NCBI RefSeq assembly: GCF_007997155.1
Contig: NZ_VORT01000007.1
Span: 124,001-188,000 of the forward strand
Source: Aequorivita antarctica
GTDB lineage: Bacteria; Bacteroidota; Bacteroidia; Flavobacteriales; Flavobacteriaceae
Reading direction: 5' to 3'
DNA: 64,000 nt
Shown here piece by piece: positions 23,476 through 37,200 of this stretch. The notes below the pieces were generated by a model, which ran no database searches, was not told the origin of the DNA, and saw only the letters and a list, made by a program, of their open reading frames with translations. The position numbers and the translations under genes are program-made. How positions within the stretch are numbered: position 1 is the first letter of the stretch; every line of letters begins with the position of its first letter.

Positions 23476-26400
23476 ATGCAAATAAAATCCTTATATATTC
23501 TTTCAAAAGAATCAACATTTGGCTTCGCTTCAGAATCCCAACCTAACGATTTATTAGCTAGCTTAACAATATTCCACATAGCAACCAAACAAATATTACA
23601 ACACGAAATTGATGTTTTTTATAATGAATGGAAATCACAAAAGACAATAAAAGGGGGCGCAATATGGCACCTTGACTCTTTAGATAATTACAATGCTATT
23701 TGGTATAATACCAAAAATCAAATTGAAGAAGACATAACATTAACTGCGGGGTCAAATTCGTTAAACATCTCTAAAAATACAATAGTAGTTCAAGATGGAT
23801 CAAAAATAATTCTGAAAAGCGCAAAAGCAACCTCCAATTCTTTTTCAACATATTCATCCAAAGCACCATTAAAAATATCTGGGGATATAGTACTTCATTC
23901 AAATGGTCATTTGCAATATGAAATACAATCTAGTTCTGGAATTATTCCATACATCCGTTTTTTTACAGAAAATAAAGATAAGAATGTTATAGCTATGGAG
24001 GCTGAGGTATTTGTTGATATGCCTCCCCCATTAGAAAATCCTTTTGTAATATTTTTACCTAGTCTAGAACGAGGCACAGTATCAATTTTATCAGGGGTTA
24101 CAAAAACCGCTATAAAAACTAATTTTCTAACCCCTTTGGGCTCACCATTGTATCTAAAAATGATTGGTGGTTCGTCTGGATATAGTCCTGTTTATGATCC
24201 AAAAAAAAAAGAAAGTTATTTTACACTTCAAGGAACTTGGGGTTTAGTTGAGACCGAGGAGGAAACAAGGGAACCTGTTCGAATTATATGTGGAATTTCT
24301 GGGATTGAGTTCATTCAGCAACCTACAGACGATCACATTAGCTTTCATTCAGATCGTGGAGCATATGGGCCATATCAACTAACAGATGGAGAATTTTTAA
24401 CAGCTACTATGCCAGATGCCCCCTATCCTGTGACAACGGCTTGGGTCTCTTTTCCGAATATGTCAGCTAATTATTATGCCCAACCAGAGCCTTCACCTTT
24501 GTATGGCATTGACAACGAACAAGGTAGATTTCTTAAGTTTTTAGAAATCCGCACAATAGCCCTTTCTTCGGAAGGTGAAACTCCCATATTTCCATTAATG
24601 CCATATCACGGTGTTCAACAAGGGGAACTCGCTCAGTGCGAACGTATAGAGCAGGTAGTCCTTACGCCCTGCCGAAGAGATATAATATTAAAGAATGGTC
24701 TTGATTTAGATGCATTAAAGGGGCCAGAGAGTTTGAGCATGCAAATTCCGGTTTCTTTATCGGCTACGGGAGGAATGACAGGTAGTATTCCAGTTTGCCC
24801 AACAGGTCCATTTAACGGTATGACGGGAATGCCAGGTCCAACGGGACCATTTATTTCGGCTGTTACACCGCAGGGACTGCTCGCCAAATTCGATGAAGAT
24901 TTAGAATCTTTGGAAACTTTGACATTAGCTCATTCTAGTGATATTGAACAAACTTTAGTCTTAACCGATGTTCGGGAAGAAATGCGGGTGGCATTATTAA
25001 CCAACCAACTATTTTTGGTAATAAGTAGCTATGAGAAATTTGAGCAACACGAATGGTTTTCGGTAGAATTCAGGCTTACCCAAAATAGTTTTGAGGAATT
25101 AGCTGCAAATGATGTTCCTAGTTGTGTATTACAGCCTTTGCGTAATATCCAGAACATTCGCTATTTCAGCAAAAAATACTTTAAAGATGCACTGCTTGCA
25201 GTACTTGGTCGAGACCCACTAGAGGAATATGGTGATAGCATATTTAAATATGGGGCGGCAGCCATACTTATTCTTGGCGATTGGGTTTTTGAATTGGCCC
25301 CTTACTATTGGTCTGATCACGATGCTGTTATGGTTATCAAGTTTTCTAACCTTTCATTAAAAGAACTTGTAGCAGACACTGGATTGTGGACTTTAGGTAG
25401 CGTTTTTAATGATAGTGTGAAAAATACTCAAGCACAACTACAAAAAATTATTAAAGAGGCGGAAGAGAAGGTTAACACCGAGCCTGATTTTAAGCATTTT
25501 AGCTATACTATCGTCAATGATCAATCGGGTCCCGATGGGGGGACCCAATTATGGAACGGCTCTTTATTTTTCAATGTAACTGTTCCTTTAAACCAACTTC
25601 CCCCACAACTCCAAGGATTGGCAGCTGGGATAAAGAAAGATAAGTTCTTTGCTCATCATATGGGCGCCACGGTATCTTCTATTGATGCAATTATTAACGA
25701 TCAAATAAAAACAGCCGATTCGTCTTTATTTGGATTAATTTTCTATGAAGATCCAGGAGACTTGATTTACCAAGGCGATCCATACGCATATAAAGTACTA
25801 TCGTTGAAAGTGTTATTTTTTAATTCACAAGTCACTAATTTTTCTAGCCAGATTGAATTGTTGGTAGGGGAGCTCTTTGATGAGTTGGTGACATTGCCAA
25901 ATGGCTTACACGGAAATAATATTATTCTTAATGGTTCTTATCAAAAACACGGCTCAGAAGAGTCCTATCTCTTTATTGAGGAAAGTGATAATGCCTTTAT
26001 TGTTGAAAGCCAAGTTTTAGAGGTAGTAGAGATCACCAAGGCACAATTTATTACTGTTCTTGACTCTCAGTCTAATGGTTCTTCTGAAAGAGTTGAAACC
26101 AAATTTATGTTGTGGGGGTCGATGCAATTTAAAGAACTAGAGGGGTTTGATATGTTTTCATTCGGACCAGAATCGGCATCGGAATTTATAGGTCAGCTTG
26201 CATTCTCAAACCTGGCTATTGATATGTCCTTTAATAAGATTTCCACGGAAGACCCCCAGTTTATTTTCAATGCCGGCCAAATGGCCTTTGATATTTCGCA
26301 AAGTAGTGCGCGTCCGAAAAGCTTGTTTAATAAATTTCCACTAAGCATTAGCGGGCTTGTTCAGGGATCGCCTACTGATGATGCGTCTAATAATGATTTT

Positions 26401-27018
26401 GATGTACGATTGGTCCGTTCTCATGAAGAGCTTCAGCACTTTTTGTATTCAGGATACACGCTGGGGAATATAGAAGCTAGTCCAGAAAATACTTCAGAAT
26501 CGCCTACAGATTTGGGGTATATGAGTATGCTCACTCCACTAAAGCAATCCAAGATATCATCGCCGTGGTTTGGACTTGTGTTCGATGTTAATTTTGGTAG
26601 CCCTGGAGGACTTGCGGCCAAACTTAATTTTAAGGCTTCTCTAATTGCTGCATGGTCACCGTCTAAAGATAATTATCAAATTTTTTCAGGATTAAAATTA
26701 CCTGGGTCTTCAGGAGGAAATACAGAAATTACCATTATGGGCCCTTTGAAGCTAAAAATGGATCGAATCACCTTAATGCCTACACAAGATGAGGCCTATA
26801 TGATGAAATTTTTCAATATCGCACTCAGCTTTTTGGGAGTGAAATTTCCTCCTGGCGGACGTACGAATGTACTGCTATTTGGTGATCCTGCAGCACAAAC
26901 TAACACCATGCTTGGTTGGTATGCGGCCTATAAAAAAGATGAAGAAAAGAAGAAAGAATCAGGCGATGATAAACAAGAAGAATTAAGTCGATTAATTAAT
27001 CAAAGTAAAGACTCATGA
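23476..27018 (+). CDS. 1180-aa protein of unknown function with short collagen-like segment
   Basis: No known family was recognised. The protein is rich in beta-prone stretches and Phe/Ser/Leu and has no signal peptide or membrane helix. Near residues 430-460 it contains a Gly/Thr/Pro segment (GGMTGSIPVCPTGPFNGMTG, then MPGPTGPF) of the same type as the collagen-like protein and the scattered motifs of the giant protein downstream. The C-terminus is charged (KKDEEKKKESGDDKQEEL). It is the first gene of a plus-strand cluster and shares ATGA with the metallo-beta-lactamase-fold gene. Its beta-rich character resembles the N-terminal third of the giant protein, so the two may share an origin or assemble together. 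Confidence 0.85.
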   Translation: MQIKSLYILSKESTFGFASESQPNDLLASLTIFHIATKQILQHEIDVFYNEWKSQKTIKGGAIWHLDSLDNYNAIWYNTKNQIEEDITLTAGSNSLNISKNTIVVQDGSKIILKSAKATSNSFSTYSSKAPLKISGDIVLHSNGHLQYEIQSSSGIIPYIRFFTENKDKNVIAMEAEVFVDMPPPLENPFVIFLPSLERGTVSILSGVTKTAIKTNFLTPLGSPLYLKMIGGSSGYSPVYDPKKKESYFTLQGTWGLVETEEETREPVRIICGISGIEFIQQPTDDHISFHSDRGAYGPYQLTDGEFLTATMPDAPYPVTTAWVSFPNMSANYYAQPEPSPLYGIDNEQGRFLKFLEIRTIALSSEGETPIFPLMPYHGVQQGELAQCERIEQVVLTPCRRDIILKNGLDLDALKGPESLSMQIPVSLSATGGMTGSIPVCPTGPFNGMTGMPGPTGPFISAVTPQGLLAKFDEDLESLETLTLAHSSDIEQTLVLTDVREEMRVALLTNQLFLVISSYEKFEQHEWFSVEFRLTQNSFEELAANDVPSCVLQPLRNIQNIRYFSKKYFKDALLAVLGRDPLEEYGDSIFKYGAAAILILGDWVFELAPYYWSDHDAVMVIKFSNLSLKELVADTGLWTLGSVFNDSVKNTQAQLQKIIKEAEEKVNTEPDFKHFSYTIVNDQSGPDGGTQLWNGSLFFNVTVPLNQLPPQLQGLAAGIKKDKFFAHHMGATVSSIDAIINDQIKTADSSLFGLIFYEDPGDLIYQGDPYAYKVLSLKVLFFNSQVTNFSSQIELLVGELFDELVTLPNGLHGNNIILNGSYQKHGSEESYLFIEESDNAFIVESQVLEVVEITKAQFITVLDSQSNGSSERVETKFMLWGSMQFKELEGFDMFSFGPESASEFIGQLAFSNLAIDMSFNKISTEDPQFIFNAGQMAFDISQSSARPKSLFNKFPLSISGLVQGSPTDDASNNDFDVRLVRSHEELQHFLYSGYTLGNIEASPENTSESPTDLGYMSMLTPLKQSKISSPWFGLVFDVNFGSPGGLAAKLNFKASLIAAWSPSKDNYQIFSGLKLPGSSGGNTEITIMGPLKLKMDRITLMPTQDEAYMMKFFNIALSFLGVKFPPGGRTNVLLFGDPAAQTNTMLGWYAAYKKDEEKKKESGDDKQEELSRLINQSKDS

Positions 27019-28169
27019 GTACACAAATGGACACATTTTTTCATGATGTAGGGCAAGGGGATTGCACTCACATTGAAGCAGGAGAGCCTAGTACTGATAA
27101 TTGGCAAATATTTTTAATAGATTTTGGTTTTAAACCTGGTGATTACCCTGGCGAATCACCTTCTCAATCCACATTGATAGTACTTGTGGATCGAATAACT
27201 GAAATCTCTATAGAAAGAGGAAAAAATAAACCTTATCTAGATCATCTATTTATTACGCATTCAGATGGAGACCATTGGAATATGCTTGCCAATTTAGTAA
27301 CAGGTACGGACGAAAATGGCGATAACCTTTGGGAAGCAAAATGGCCTGATGATACAACCCTTGAAATTGGAAAAATTACTTATGGCGGGGAAGAAAGTGA
27401 ATACCGCAATAAAGGATATGGCTGGGATACAATTAAAAATGCCTGTAGAACTCCTGTTTTGCCTCTCGGGCCTGCGGCTCATGACGAAATGTTAATAGAT
27501 GAAACTGTAACTCCATCGTGGCCATATTTAAATGGTGAATTAAAAATTTATTTAATTGGAGCTAACATTCCAACCAGAGCATCGAGGGATCCCAATCTGA
27601 AAAGTGTGATGTTGCTCATTGAATTTAAAGGACGTAAATTAATTTTACTGGGGGATGGTGAAGCAGGAAAATTCTATGAAAATTATTTAGAAGGTTGGTA
27701 TCCTGAGGATTCAAATTTTCTAAACTGTACGGCAGTAAAGCTTGGACATCATGGAAGTAGAAGTGGGACTACAGATGCATGGGCTACTGCGACTAAGCCG
27801 GAAGCCGCATTTGTAAGTTCCGGCTATGGATATAGTCATCCATATTGTGTGGCGATACGGGCAATTAGGAGTGCGGGTACTATTAAGAATGCTTTTTATC
27901 ATTGGTTAACATGTAGTGATGGGTTAAATCATCCTTATGGCCAACAGAATACACAGGAGAATATTTTTTCCAACCTCTGGTACGTGGTTACTGATAGAGA
28001 GGTGTCTGCCGAAAATAATGCGGGAAAAATTAAAAAAAAATCATACGGCATGTTTGTAGGAGTTACGTATTTAATGCAATGGTTTGACGATCCCAATGAC
28101 GACTCCTTTGCTTTTTCTCCTTTTGATAATGTATGGCCTGGACAAAACAAACCAATTACAATCTTATGA
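27015..28169 (+). CDS. ComEC-like metallo-beta-lactamase-fold hydrolase
   Basis: A 384-aa soluble protein: FHDVGQGDCTHIE (about 9-21) and FLIDFGF (33-39) open the fold. The metal site is ITHSDGDHWNML, with His82, Asp84, Asp86 and His87. LILLGDGEAGKF and VKLGHHGSRSGTTDAW follow, with SSGYGYSHP supplying the last conserved His. This is the order of motifs in the hydrolase part of ComEC/Rec2, but without membrane helices. Known relatives cut DNA, RNA or other phosphodiesters. The partner substrate here is unknown. It starts 4 bases inside the 1180-aa gene and lies 73 bases before the giant gene. Confidence 0.85.
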   Translation: MSTQMDTFFHDVGQGDCTHIEAGEPSTDNWQIFLIDFGFKPGDYPGESPSQSTLIVLVDRITEISIERGKNKPYLDHLFITHSDGDHWNMLANLVTGTDENGDNLWEAKWPDDTTLEIGKITYGGEESEYRNKGYGWDTIKNACRTPVLPLGPAAHDEMLIDETVTPSWPYLNGELKIYLIGANIPTRASRDPNLKSVMLLIEFKGRKLILLGDGEAGKFYENYLEGWYPEDSNFLNCTAVKLGHHGSRSGTTDAWATATKPEAAFVSSGYGYSHPYCVAIRAIRSAGTIKNAFYHWLTCSDGLNHPYGQQNTQENIFSNLWYVVTDREVSAENNAGKIKKKSYGMFVGVTYLMQWFDDPNDDSFAFSPFDNVWPGQNKPITIL

Positions 28170-28242
28170 GTTTTAGCTTAAGATATCAAATAGGTTATTT
28201 AGGAAGGTTTTTAACTTTAACATTATTAATTCATCTTGTTTT

Positions 28243-31200
28243 ATGAGTCAACCTGTTATAGGTATCGATGAGCTTGTTAAGATTCTTGAGGATGCCGTAA
28301 AGGGACCTCAAGGCTCACAGTATATTATTCTTGATGATGCTCTTTTTCCTGCAGCTGGAGCATTGGTAGATTATCTACAATTGACCAATGATCAATTACG
28401 TATTGATCAAATCTCTGGCACCGATTTAATTCAACCTGATAAACCCAAGTATAAGGTTAATATCGTAGGGAAAGGAAATTTATTTGATGTTGATACTGGA
28501 GGTAACTTAACAAGTGTCGCCTGTCATATTAATATTACTGGAACAGCGCCTCCGTCTGAAGATGTTGAGTTACGCATGAAAGCAGAACCTAGCGAAAGTA
28601 GTTGGGAATTCTCAGACTGTTTTCCACCTTTACCTGAATTTCTTGGAAAAAAGGAAAAGACAGCAGAGCTTGAATGGCAGGCCTCATTTTACAATCATTT
28701 CCCCCTGAGCAATGTAGCTTTTTATGTGAACACTCATTCAAATGGGATGCCTTCAGGAATTAATCTAGAAGCAGTACTTAACACCACTGTGGGAACACTT
28801 GGAAGGTTTATATCGAAGTTCATCCCCGAAACTGTTGATCTAGGAGGTACTATCGAGTTACGCAAAGACACTTTTCCTTTGCTTAATTTAGCTGCTGATC
28901 TAGCTGACTTTGATTTTCCTGAGATAAAAGATATAACTTCTTTTAAATTGGAACTTTCTACAGCCGATAAAGACGCAGGTGATGAAAGTTCAAAAAACTC
29001 ATCTAATGCAGATTTAAGTGCTTCTGCCGAGGTAATAGATTTAAAATTTACAATAGAAGGTTCCATATTACAGGGGAATACAATTTGGGTTCTGGACATT
29101 GGGATTGAAGACCCAACAAAGTATACCTTGTCAAACGGAATTAACTCTTTATTGAGTTTTGGTGGTGGCGAAGTGACTCTCCCATCGGGTATTGAGGCAT
29201 TTACTTCTATGTATCTAGACTCACTATCCCTTGGATTTCAGCCAAAATCTACTGGTCTTCGAACCATATCTATGATAGGTGCATCTGTGAAATATGCAAA
29301 GGACTGGGTAATTCCAATGACAGGTGTTACCATTGGAGATATAAAGATCCATTGGGAAATTGCAAATCCCTTTAGTGGCTCTCCTATGCTCATTGGCTCT
29401 ATTTCAGGTGTTATAGCCCTAGGTGATAACGACAAGACATTATCTAATAAGAATATAGTAGCAATATCCATTATCTGTGATATTACTGGCCTTGAAAAAG
29501 GAGGTACACCTTCTGTTAATATTACCGGAGATTTATTCACTGAAGAAGAGGGGCAAACAGCTTCAATAGATGCTATTGTTGAACATTTTACTGGATTCAA
29601 CCCAAATATTGGTTTGGAAGTTGCAAAATTGAGTTTTGAAGCAAATACCGGAGATCGAACTTTTTTCTTCTATACTTCGTTGGTTGGGGATTTACCGTTT
29701 AAAATTCCGGGAGTAGAATTCAAAGAAGCCGCATTTGGAGTACGGTATTCTCCAAATCAATTTTCGGGAAATGTGTCCGCAAATATTAGTGTGGCAAAAA
29801 TTCCACTAGTCGGCTATGCCAGTTATCGCGGTAAAGACGCAGGATGGTTGCTTAAAGGTGGTATTCCCCCAAACGGTGATAAAATCCCTAATCTTGGTGA
29901 ATTTCTTGACAACCTCGATAGCAACTGGTTTGGCGGGGTACCTGAGTCGATTAAGATTATTCAACTTACCGGCCTAATGACCAGCTTTGATACAAAAAGC
30001 AAGGCTTTCTCATTGGAAATTGGTGTAGAATGGATCCCAAAAATTGCAGATAAAGATTTCAAAATTGCTGCTGAGTTTTTCCTAAAAAGCGAAAAAGCAT
30101 CAGACACCGAAAATAGCTACTCTGGATATGTAAAGGGAAGCCTAGAATTTGTTGACCTCAAGGCAGCGGTTACCTATGCATTTGCTAAAAACAGCAAGGT
30201 ATTTACCTTCGAAATTGGGTACAAATCTTTTGAGTTAATTGCTATCTTAATGCAAGTGGCAGATAAGGCCACTCCTACTGTAAAAGGAGATTGGATTTTA
30301 AAGGTTGGCTTTGGAAATACTAGCTTTGGAGATATTTTAGAATTTCTTGTACATCTTATTGATCCAAATATCAATTTTAAACTCGGCCCTCCTTGGAACG
30401 TTCTTAACGAAATTAATCTGAAGAATCTGAGCCTTGTTATAAATCTTACAAAGAAAACTGTAGGTATTACTTACGCCGTTAAAAAGGATTTCGGTTTCTT
30501 CTATTTAGATGAAATTGGTCTTCAGTATATAAAACAACCAGGTAAAAATTCGGTAAATGTCATTATTACCGGTAGAATGCTTGAAAAGCCCTATACCGAT
30601 GCCAAACCTTTAACATGGGATGCTTTGAACGAATCTCCACCAGCGGTTCCTGGAAAAGGGAACAAGACACTTGATTTAAAATATCTTGGATTTGGACAGA
30701 ATATCACCTTTAGAGAAACAAAAGACTTCAAAAAAGTTGAGGATGTTATCAATGCGCTCAAAAAAGACTTTGCACCAATAGATACAGATTCAGACAGCAA
30801 CCCACTAGAGCAACTTCCCAATCTTAAATTTGCGGGAGATGGACGCTGGTTAATAGGAACAGATTTTACACTTATAGATACCATTACTATTGCCGCGGTT
30901 TTTAATGACCCAGAATTGTATGGAGTGCATTTAGCACTAGCTGGCGAAAAAGCAAAACAACTTAAAGGGCTTTCTTTTGATATCCTTTATAAAAAAGTAA
31001 CAGAAACCATAGGTGTTTATCAGCTTGAATTAAAACTTCCTGATTCAATGCGACAATTCCAGTTTGGGGCAGGTTCTGTAACCGTGCCTATTATTAATCT
31101 GGATATTTATACAAATGGGAATTTTAGAATTGATATGGGATTCCCTGTTGGCCTTAATTTTACAAGATCATTTTGTATACAATTTTGGCCGTTTATTGGG

Positions 31201-34200
31201 TATGGCGGGTTTTACTTTGCAATATTAAATGGGCAAACCTCTTCCAAAGTACCAAAAATCACAAATGGAAATTTCGCGCCGGTAATTGAGTTTGGACTGG
31301 CTCTTTCTATAGGATTGGGAAAAACAATAGACAAAGGTATACTGAAAGCTGGCTTGTCTGTAACGATTGTGGGCATTGTTGAAGGCGTGTTAGGCTGGTT
31401 CCATCCAGATGATAAATCGTTGCCAAGTGATATGTTCTATTTAATAAAAGGAACTGTCGCATTGACTGGTAAACTCTACGGTGAGGTAAATTTCTTTATT
31501 ATATCTGCCAAGGTTGAGGTGATCGCCTATGCATCACTTACCCTTACTATTGAAGCTTTCCAGCCTATCTTAGTTGAGCTTGAACTTGGGGTATCGGTTT
31601 CTGCATCTGTGAAAATTTTGTTTATCCGAATTCATTTTTCTTTCAAAATGATTCTGGAGCTATCATTTACGGTTGGAAATGCAAGTCCAACACCTTGGAT
31701 TTTAGATGGCTCGTCGTCTAATCCAGATACGTTCCTGTTACGCCAACAAAGATCAAGATATGCATATCGGGAAATTAGCGCACGCGATATTCTTCGGGCA
31801 CAACGAATTCAGGATATAGCTCTAGACTTGCAACATCCTTTTAGTTGGAACCCAATTAATGTTTTCGAAGGCGATATAAAAGATATCCAACTTTTAATGA
31901 TGCCTAACTTTACGGTAGCGGTGCCAACAACACTCAATGCTAATGTGAATTTGGTAATAGAAAACGACGATCCACAAGTTCAAACCGTGATGGCACTTTT
32001 TGTTCCAAATAGTATTACTGCAAATGCCAAAACCCATGAAGAGGTTAAACAAATCTTTCACGCAAACGCTACAGAAAAACCATTTAATCAACTTGTAGGA
32101 GGTTTTCTTAAATGGGCACTAGTGTCATTTGGATTAGATTTAGCAAATCCTGTGACAATTGTCGATTTGGAGGATGTTCAAAAACAAATAAATAAAGAAC
32201 AGTCTGCGGGAGATATTTTTTCATATGACCTTATAAGAAGTTTTATTGAATTAAATTATCTACTGAAAATTTCTTCTGTTTCTTCGGAAAAGATTTCCGA
32301 AGAATTAAACACTACAGGACTTGAAGATGGACCACTTGGACTTGTACACGACTCGTGCTCAGAGACCTCAGGTCAAGAAATTGGATCACTTGGTATTACT
32401 GGACTTACAGGACCTGTAGGAGAGATTAGTGCCGCATACTTCCCAATGATACCTGACCTTATAATGTCTCCTGAGGATCGACCTGTTATTGATTTCAGTA
32501 AACATCAAATGATTGATCATGAATACGAGGAAATGTTGAGTAGTTATTTCCAAGATTTACTGGTTGAGTTTGAACAAAATGTGGCCCGTAATCCAGAACA
32601 ACCCAATGCACCACAGTCTAGAAGCAATTCGCGAGTTGATGCTCCTGAAGAATCGATGTCAACTTTTATATTTCGCGATTATTTCGCTATGTTGACAAAG
32701 CAAGCGGTTGCTAGTGCGATTAGTTTATTTAGCCGTTATCCCTATTCCGTTAAGGAAAGCGATAGTTTAGAGTCAATTGCAAGCACATTTCCTACTGTTT
32801 CTTTCGTACATCAAGTGCGTCCCCATGATACCCTTGGAACCATTAGCACCCAATATGGGGTACAAATAGAAAGTATTAAATTAAGTAATGATCTTCTCAC
32901 AAGTTTAGAATCCTTCGATAAGTTGATTCTTCATTTAGAGATGGTAACAATAGAAAAAGGGGTTACCCCCGCCACAATTGCAAATGCAAATGGCGGTATA
33001 CAATTAAATGCATCTGTTGAAAATCCAACTATTATAAGTGTTCCTGGACTGGTATTCCAACTTAAAGATCAAAGTACTTTAGATAATATCATGATTCAAT
33101 TTGGGATAACGAGTCCCGAGGATTTATTTATTGGAGAGGCAGCAAAAAATAGTATCAATCCAGATTTACTTTTAACTAATGGTAAAATTTTGATTCCTCA
33201 GACTTCCTATAAAGTATCCGAGGGTCAAACACTGCTAGAAGTTACGGCTTATTGGGTGATGCGTGGGAAATTAATGGGAACTGGCATTGATGAAGCATTG
33301 CTAAGCGCGTATTCACAGGCAATTATAAAATGTAATAATGGCGATGAGAACGCTTATAAAGATTTAAATAATTTGACTGTTGGTGAGTCAATAAAAATTC
33401 CTGAGATTATTCTCAATAAGGATAAAACACTTGAATTTGTCGGCACAAAACCATGCGATTGGAAAGTTTATACGGTACGGGAAGCAGATACTTTAGAATT
33501 AATCGCGGGTTATTATACACTATCTCAATTACAATTCGAGTTGTTAACAGAGTTTGAAAGCCTTATCAAAGGCCTTAACCCTGGCGTTCCGCCAATTACT
33601 ACAAATCAGGAATTGGTTATTCCAACATTTGAGTATACAATTCAGGCAGATGAGACATTAGCAGAAATATTAGAATTGTTTGGGGTTACACTCCAGGCGG
33701 CACTAAATGCTAACCGTAGAAGCAATACGATTTTCACTCCTCTGGCATTGATGATTTTACCAACCCTCCATTATGGAATTAAAGATGGAGATACATTGGC
33801 TTCATTGAGCAATTTGTTCAATTTGAGTGTTAAAGATTTGGCTTGGAAAATTAGTACAGAGCCAAATATATTTATACTTCAACAGGAGATTATTATTCCC
33901 GATGTGCCAAAACAGATGTTCGATAAGCTATTGACTGATTTGGTATCCAATGGATCTTTCAATAATATCTCGGCAATGCTAACCCGTTTTATGTTACATG
34001 GATTACGTGTTCCTGATCCTGCAGATGATATACTAGCAGGACTTACACCATCCAAATTGGAAGCTTTAGATGGAAATTCTATTAAAACATGGGGACTTTA
34101 TGAAATAGCAGGTCAACAGTTTCAGGCACCATCGGCAACAGGGCCTGTGGGAGCAACGGCTATGTATGATATTACTTTCGAAAAAGGTCCAACTGCCAGT

Positions 34201-37200
34201 TGGATCACTTTTCCGGATTCAGTTGAGGAAGACAAACTTAAAGTTTCTCTTACTGATCAACTTATTCGTGAAAATTCTCCTAGTACTATTTTCAATCCAG
34301 AAGTTACACTTGGCCCTACTGGACTTCCTCTCGCTCAAAACTCGGCACAGCAATTCGGATTAGAGAAAAGCATGCATTGGCAAAGTGCTTCCGAAATTTT
34401 CGCAGGGCTTACTGGCTTAGCTGGAGTAACCGGACAAGTTGTAAAAGGACCAGGTGAGCCTTCAATTTGGCCATTCCCAGATACCCTTCTTGAGAAACTT
34501 GCCCAAATAGGAAGACCTACTGGTCTTATTGGAGCAACCGCTGTAGGTCGTCCATATGAATTAATAGAAAGTAGAAGTCAAGGCACTAACGGAACATCAA
34601 AACGCAATTTAGATTACTTCTCATGGGGTACGGCTATTGAACTTTCTATAAGACAAGTCGCAAATACCCAAGGTGAGGGCACTTTGCCAAATTCGTATCT
34701 GGTGTTAGGCACACCAGAGTCTAGTCGTAAATATTTACAAGAATCTTGGATGCATTTGCAGAGTTCTGGTGAAGAAGTAGAGCTACATCTGCTTTATTCT
34801 CCAGGGTTTGTATCTGGTAATCCTTCCGGTTTTGTTTCGAACGTATTGAATAACGATGGAACGTTTATTTTAAAGACAAACCTCTCAAGTGTAACACATA
34901 ACGGCCCTCAAGGATTGACTACTGGAACTATAGAGGAACCTAACTCAGGCGATTATTATGCCCGAATTTCATCTGGACGTCCATTTTTACAATATTTGTG
35001 GGAGGCCAGTATTATTGGTACTGGTGGATTCTACTTGAACTATAGTGATAAGGCGGGGAAAGGATTGCCTCCAGAACTTTTTGCAAATGATACTGAGGCT
35101 AAAATTTGGCTTGTAGTTTTATTAAAATCTCAACTTCAGGCTGCTATGTCTGAAGAAAAATTACTTTATCCTTTTAATAATTGTGCTATAATTGCCGACA
35201 ATGTTGATGGCAGTGCTGCTCATTTATTCATGCAAGTCACAGATCCTACCCCAGCCGATAAAATTAAAACTGCAAATGTAGGCCCAGGCGATATTGCGCT
35301 ACAAGTTACTCGTAGGAATCCAGATTTTAGCGGAGCAACGGGTCCAGAATTTTTGACTAAAAGTCTTTATAATTTATTGGGTTATCAGGTACAAGGTAAT
35401 AGCTTTTTCAAAGCGAGTAAGGAAGGAATGCCGGTTGGTCCAATTGAATATGATGTTCCAGATAAGAATATGGAAGCATTGCCTAACTTTGCTAATACTG
35501 ATGAATCTTTATGGGATTATCATTGCGTAATTCCAATTTCCAAATTTGGCTTATACAATGACATTCCTAAAGGATTGGCGCTTCCCAAAGCAAGTAAGAA
35601 CCCTTACCAAGGTATTACTGGCCCAGCAGAAGGAGGACCAACTGGATTAAGTCAAGCAAAGGTTTCACTACAATTTCAAGACCTTTACGGAAACCGAACT
35701 ATATCTACAACACCCTTACCAGATCTTGACCTCTTTGTTGGATATACTGATCCAGTAATTGGTGTTTCAGCATGGCCAAGTACTGCAGCAACATATCGAA
35801 TTGGCAAGAATACTTCTCCTGTGATCAGCATTGGGATAAGCTTACAAACTAGCAAGTATTTACCAAGCCCAAGTTATGGGTTTGATAAGTCGGCTTATAG
35901 CGCAACAACAGATGTTCAACGATACAAAGAGATATTCTATCAACTATTTCAAGAGGACATTAGTTTAGTATTACATACATCACTAGACCAAGTAGGGAAC
36001 ATTCAAACTCCATATCCACTTTCAAGACTTTCCTTTCGGAATTATGTAGCTGGAGCTTATGTTTTCTTGAACCAAATTCAATATCTGGATCAATACCAGT
36101 TCAAGACGGTTAGTAAAACAGGTCTTGATTTGCTCTCAAACATGTTTGGTATAGCCATGTTAGACCTAGGAACTACCAATCAAGATAAACCTGCTAATTT
36201 ATTGTTTGAAGGTGAGGTACAAGTACCTAACTTATATACCGTTAGGCAAATGGATTCACTTTGCGATATTCTTGCATCCACGGGTACAAGCAGTTGTACA
36301 ACTACTATTACAGGTTTAGACGCCCCACCAACAAATGTAGAAAAAATTGCAAATAATAATAAGGGAGCTCTTCTCTATACCGGTACTACGCTTTTAACAA
36401 ACCTTCGAGAAAATATTCCTTTTGTTAACATTAGCAAAGAAAAAAATACACTTGCGTTGGTAGCAGCAGCAAATGCCTCTAATGTTTTCTATGATTTTAT
36501 AACACCTTCAAAATCAATAGAAGGTATTGGATTCATTCAAGTAAATTGGAAGATTGAAAACTTACTTGAGCCTGGCTTGGATATAGCGATAGAAGGCACT
36601 ATTCTAAACACTACAGATTTCAAAACTTTTGAGGCACTTTATAATGAGTTTGTGAAATCATTAAAAGATCTTACACAGTCAGATTTTGCGGATGCTATCA
36701 AGAATGTTCAAGGAATATTTGCAACCACTGGGATGTTTAATCTTCAGGATTATATTATTCAGGAAACAAATACATTCGCCTCCCTTGAAAAATGCACTCC
36801 TTCATTGGGGACTATTGCTGAGTTAGCAATGTTAAATAGGGAAGTAGCAAATATTTATACTACCGGCACTGCTATATTCCTATATTCAAAACCTTATGAG
36901 CCTATAGCCGGTGATACTTTAGCTTCAATCGCTGGGCACAATAGTCTTACAGTTGAGCAACTCCTTACGGTAAATGGAAATACTTCTATAGCCGTTGAAC
37001 AGGATATTTTGATTCCTAATCTGGTCATGCTTCCAGAGGCATCTACCTCTAGTTTTGCACCGTATACCTTTAAGGGAAGCGAAACATTGGAAAGTCTCGC
37101 AACCTTGTTTAGTATGACTCCACTTGAATTAGCTCAATTGAATATTGAATTTCAAGGAATTTTCAAGGATGGGCAAATCGCAATAGAGGGCGCAGCACCT

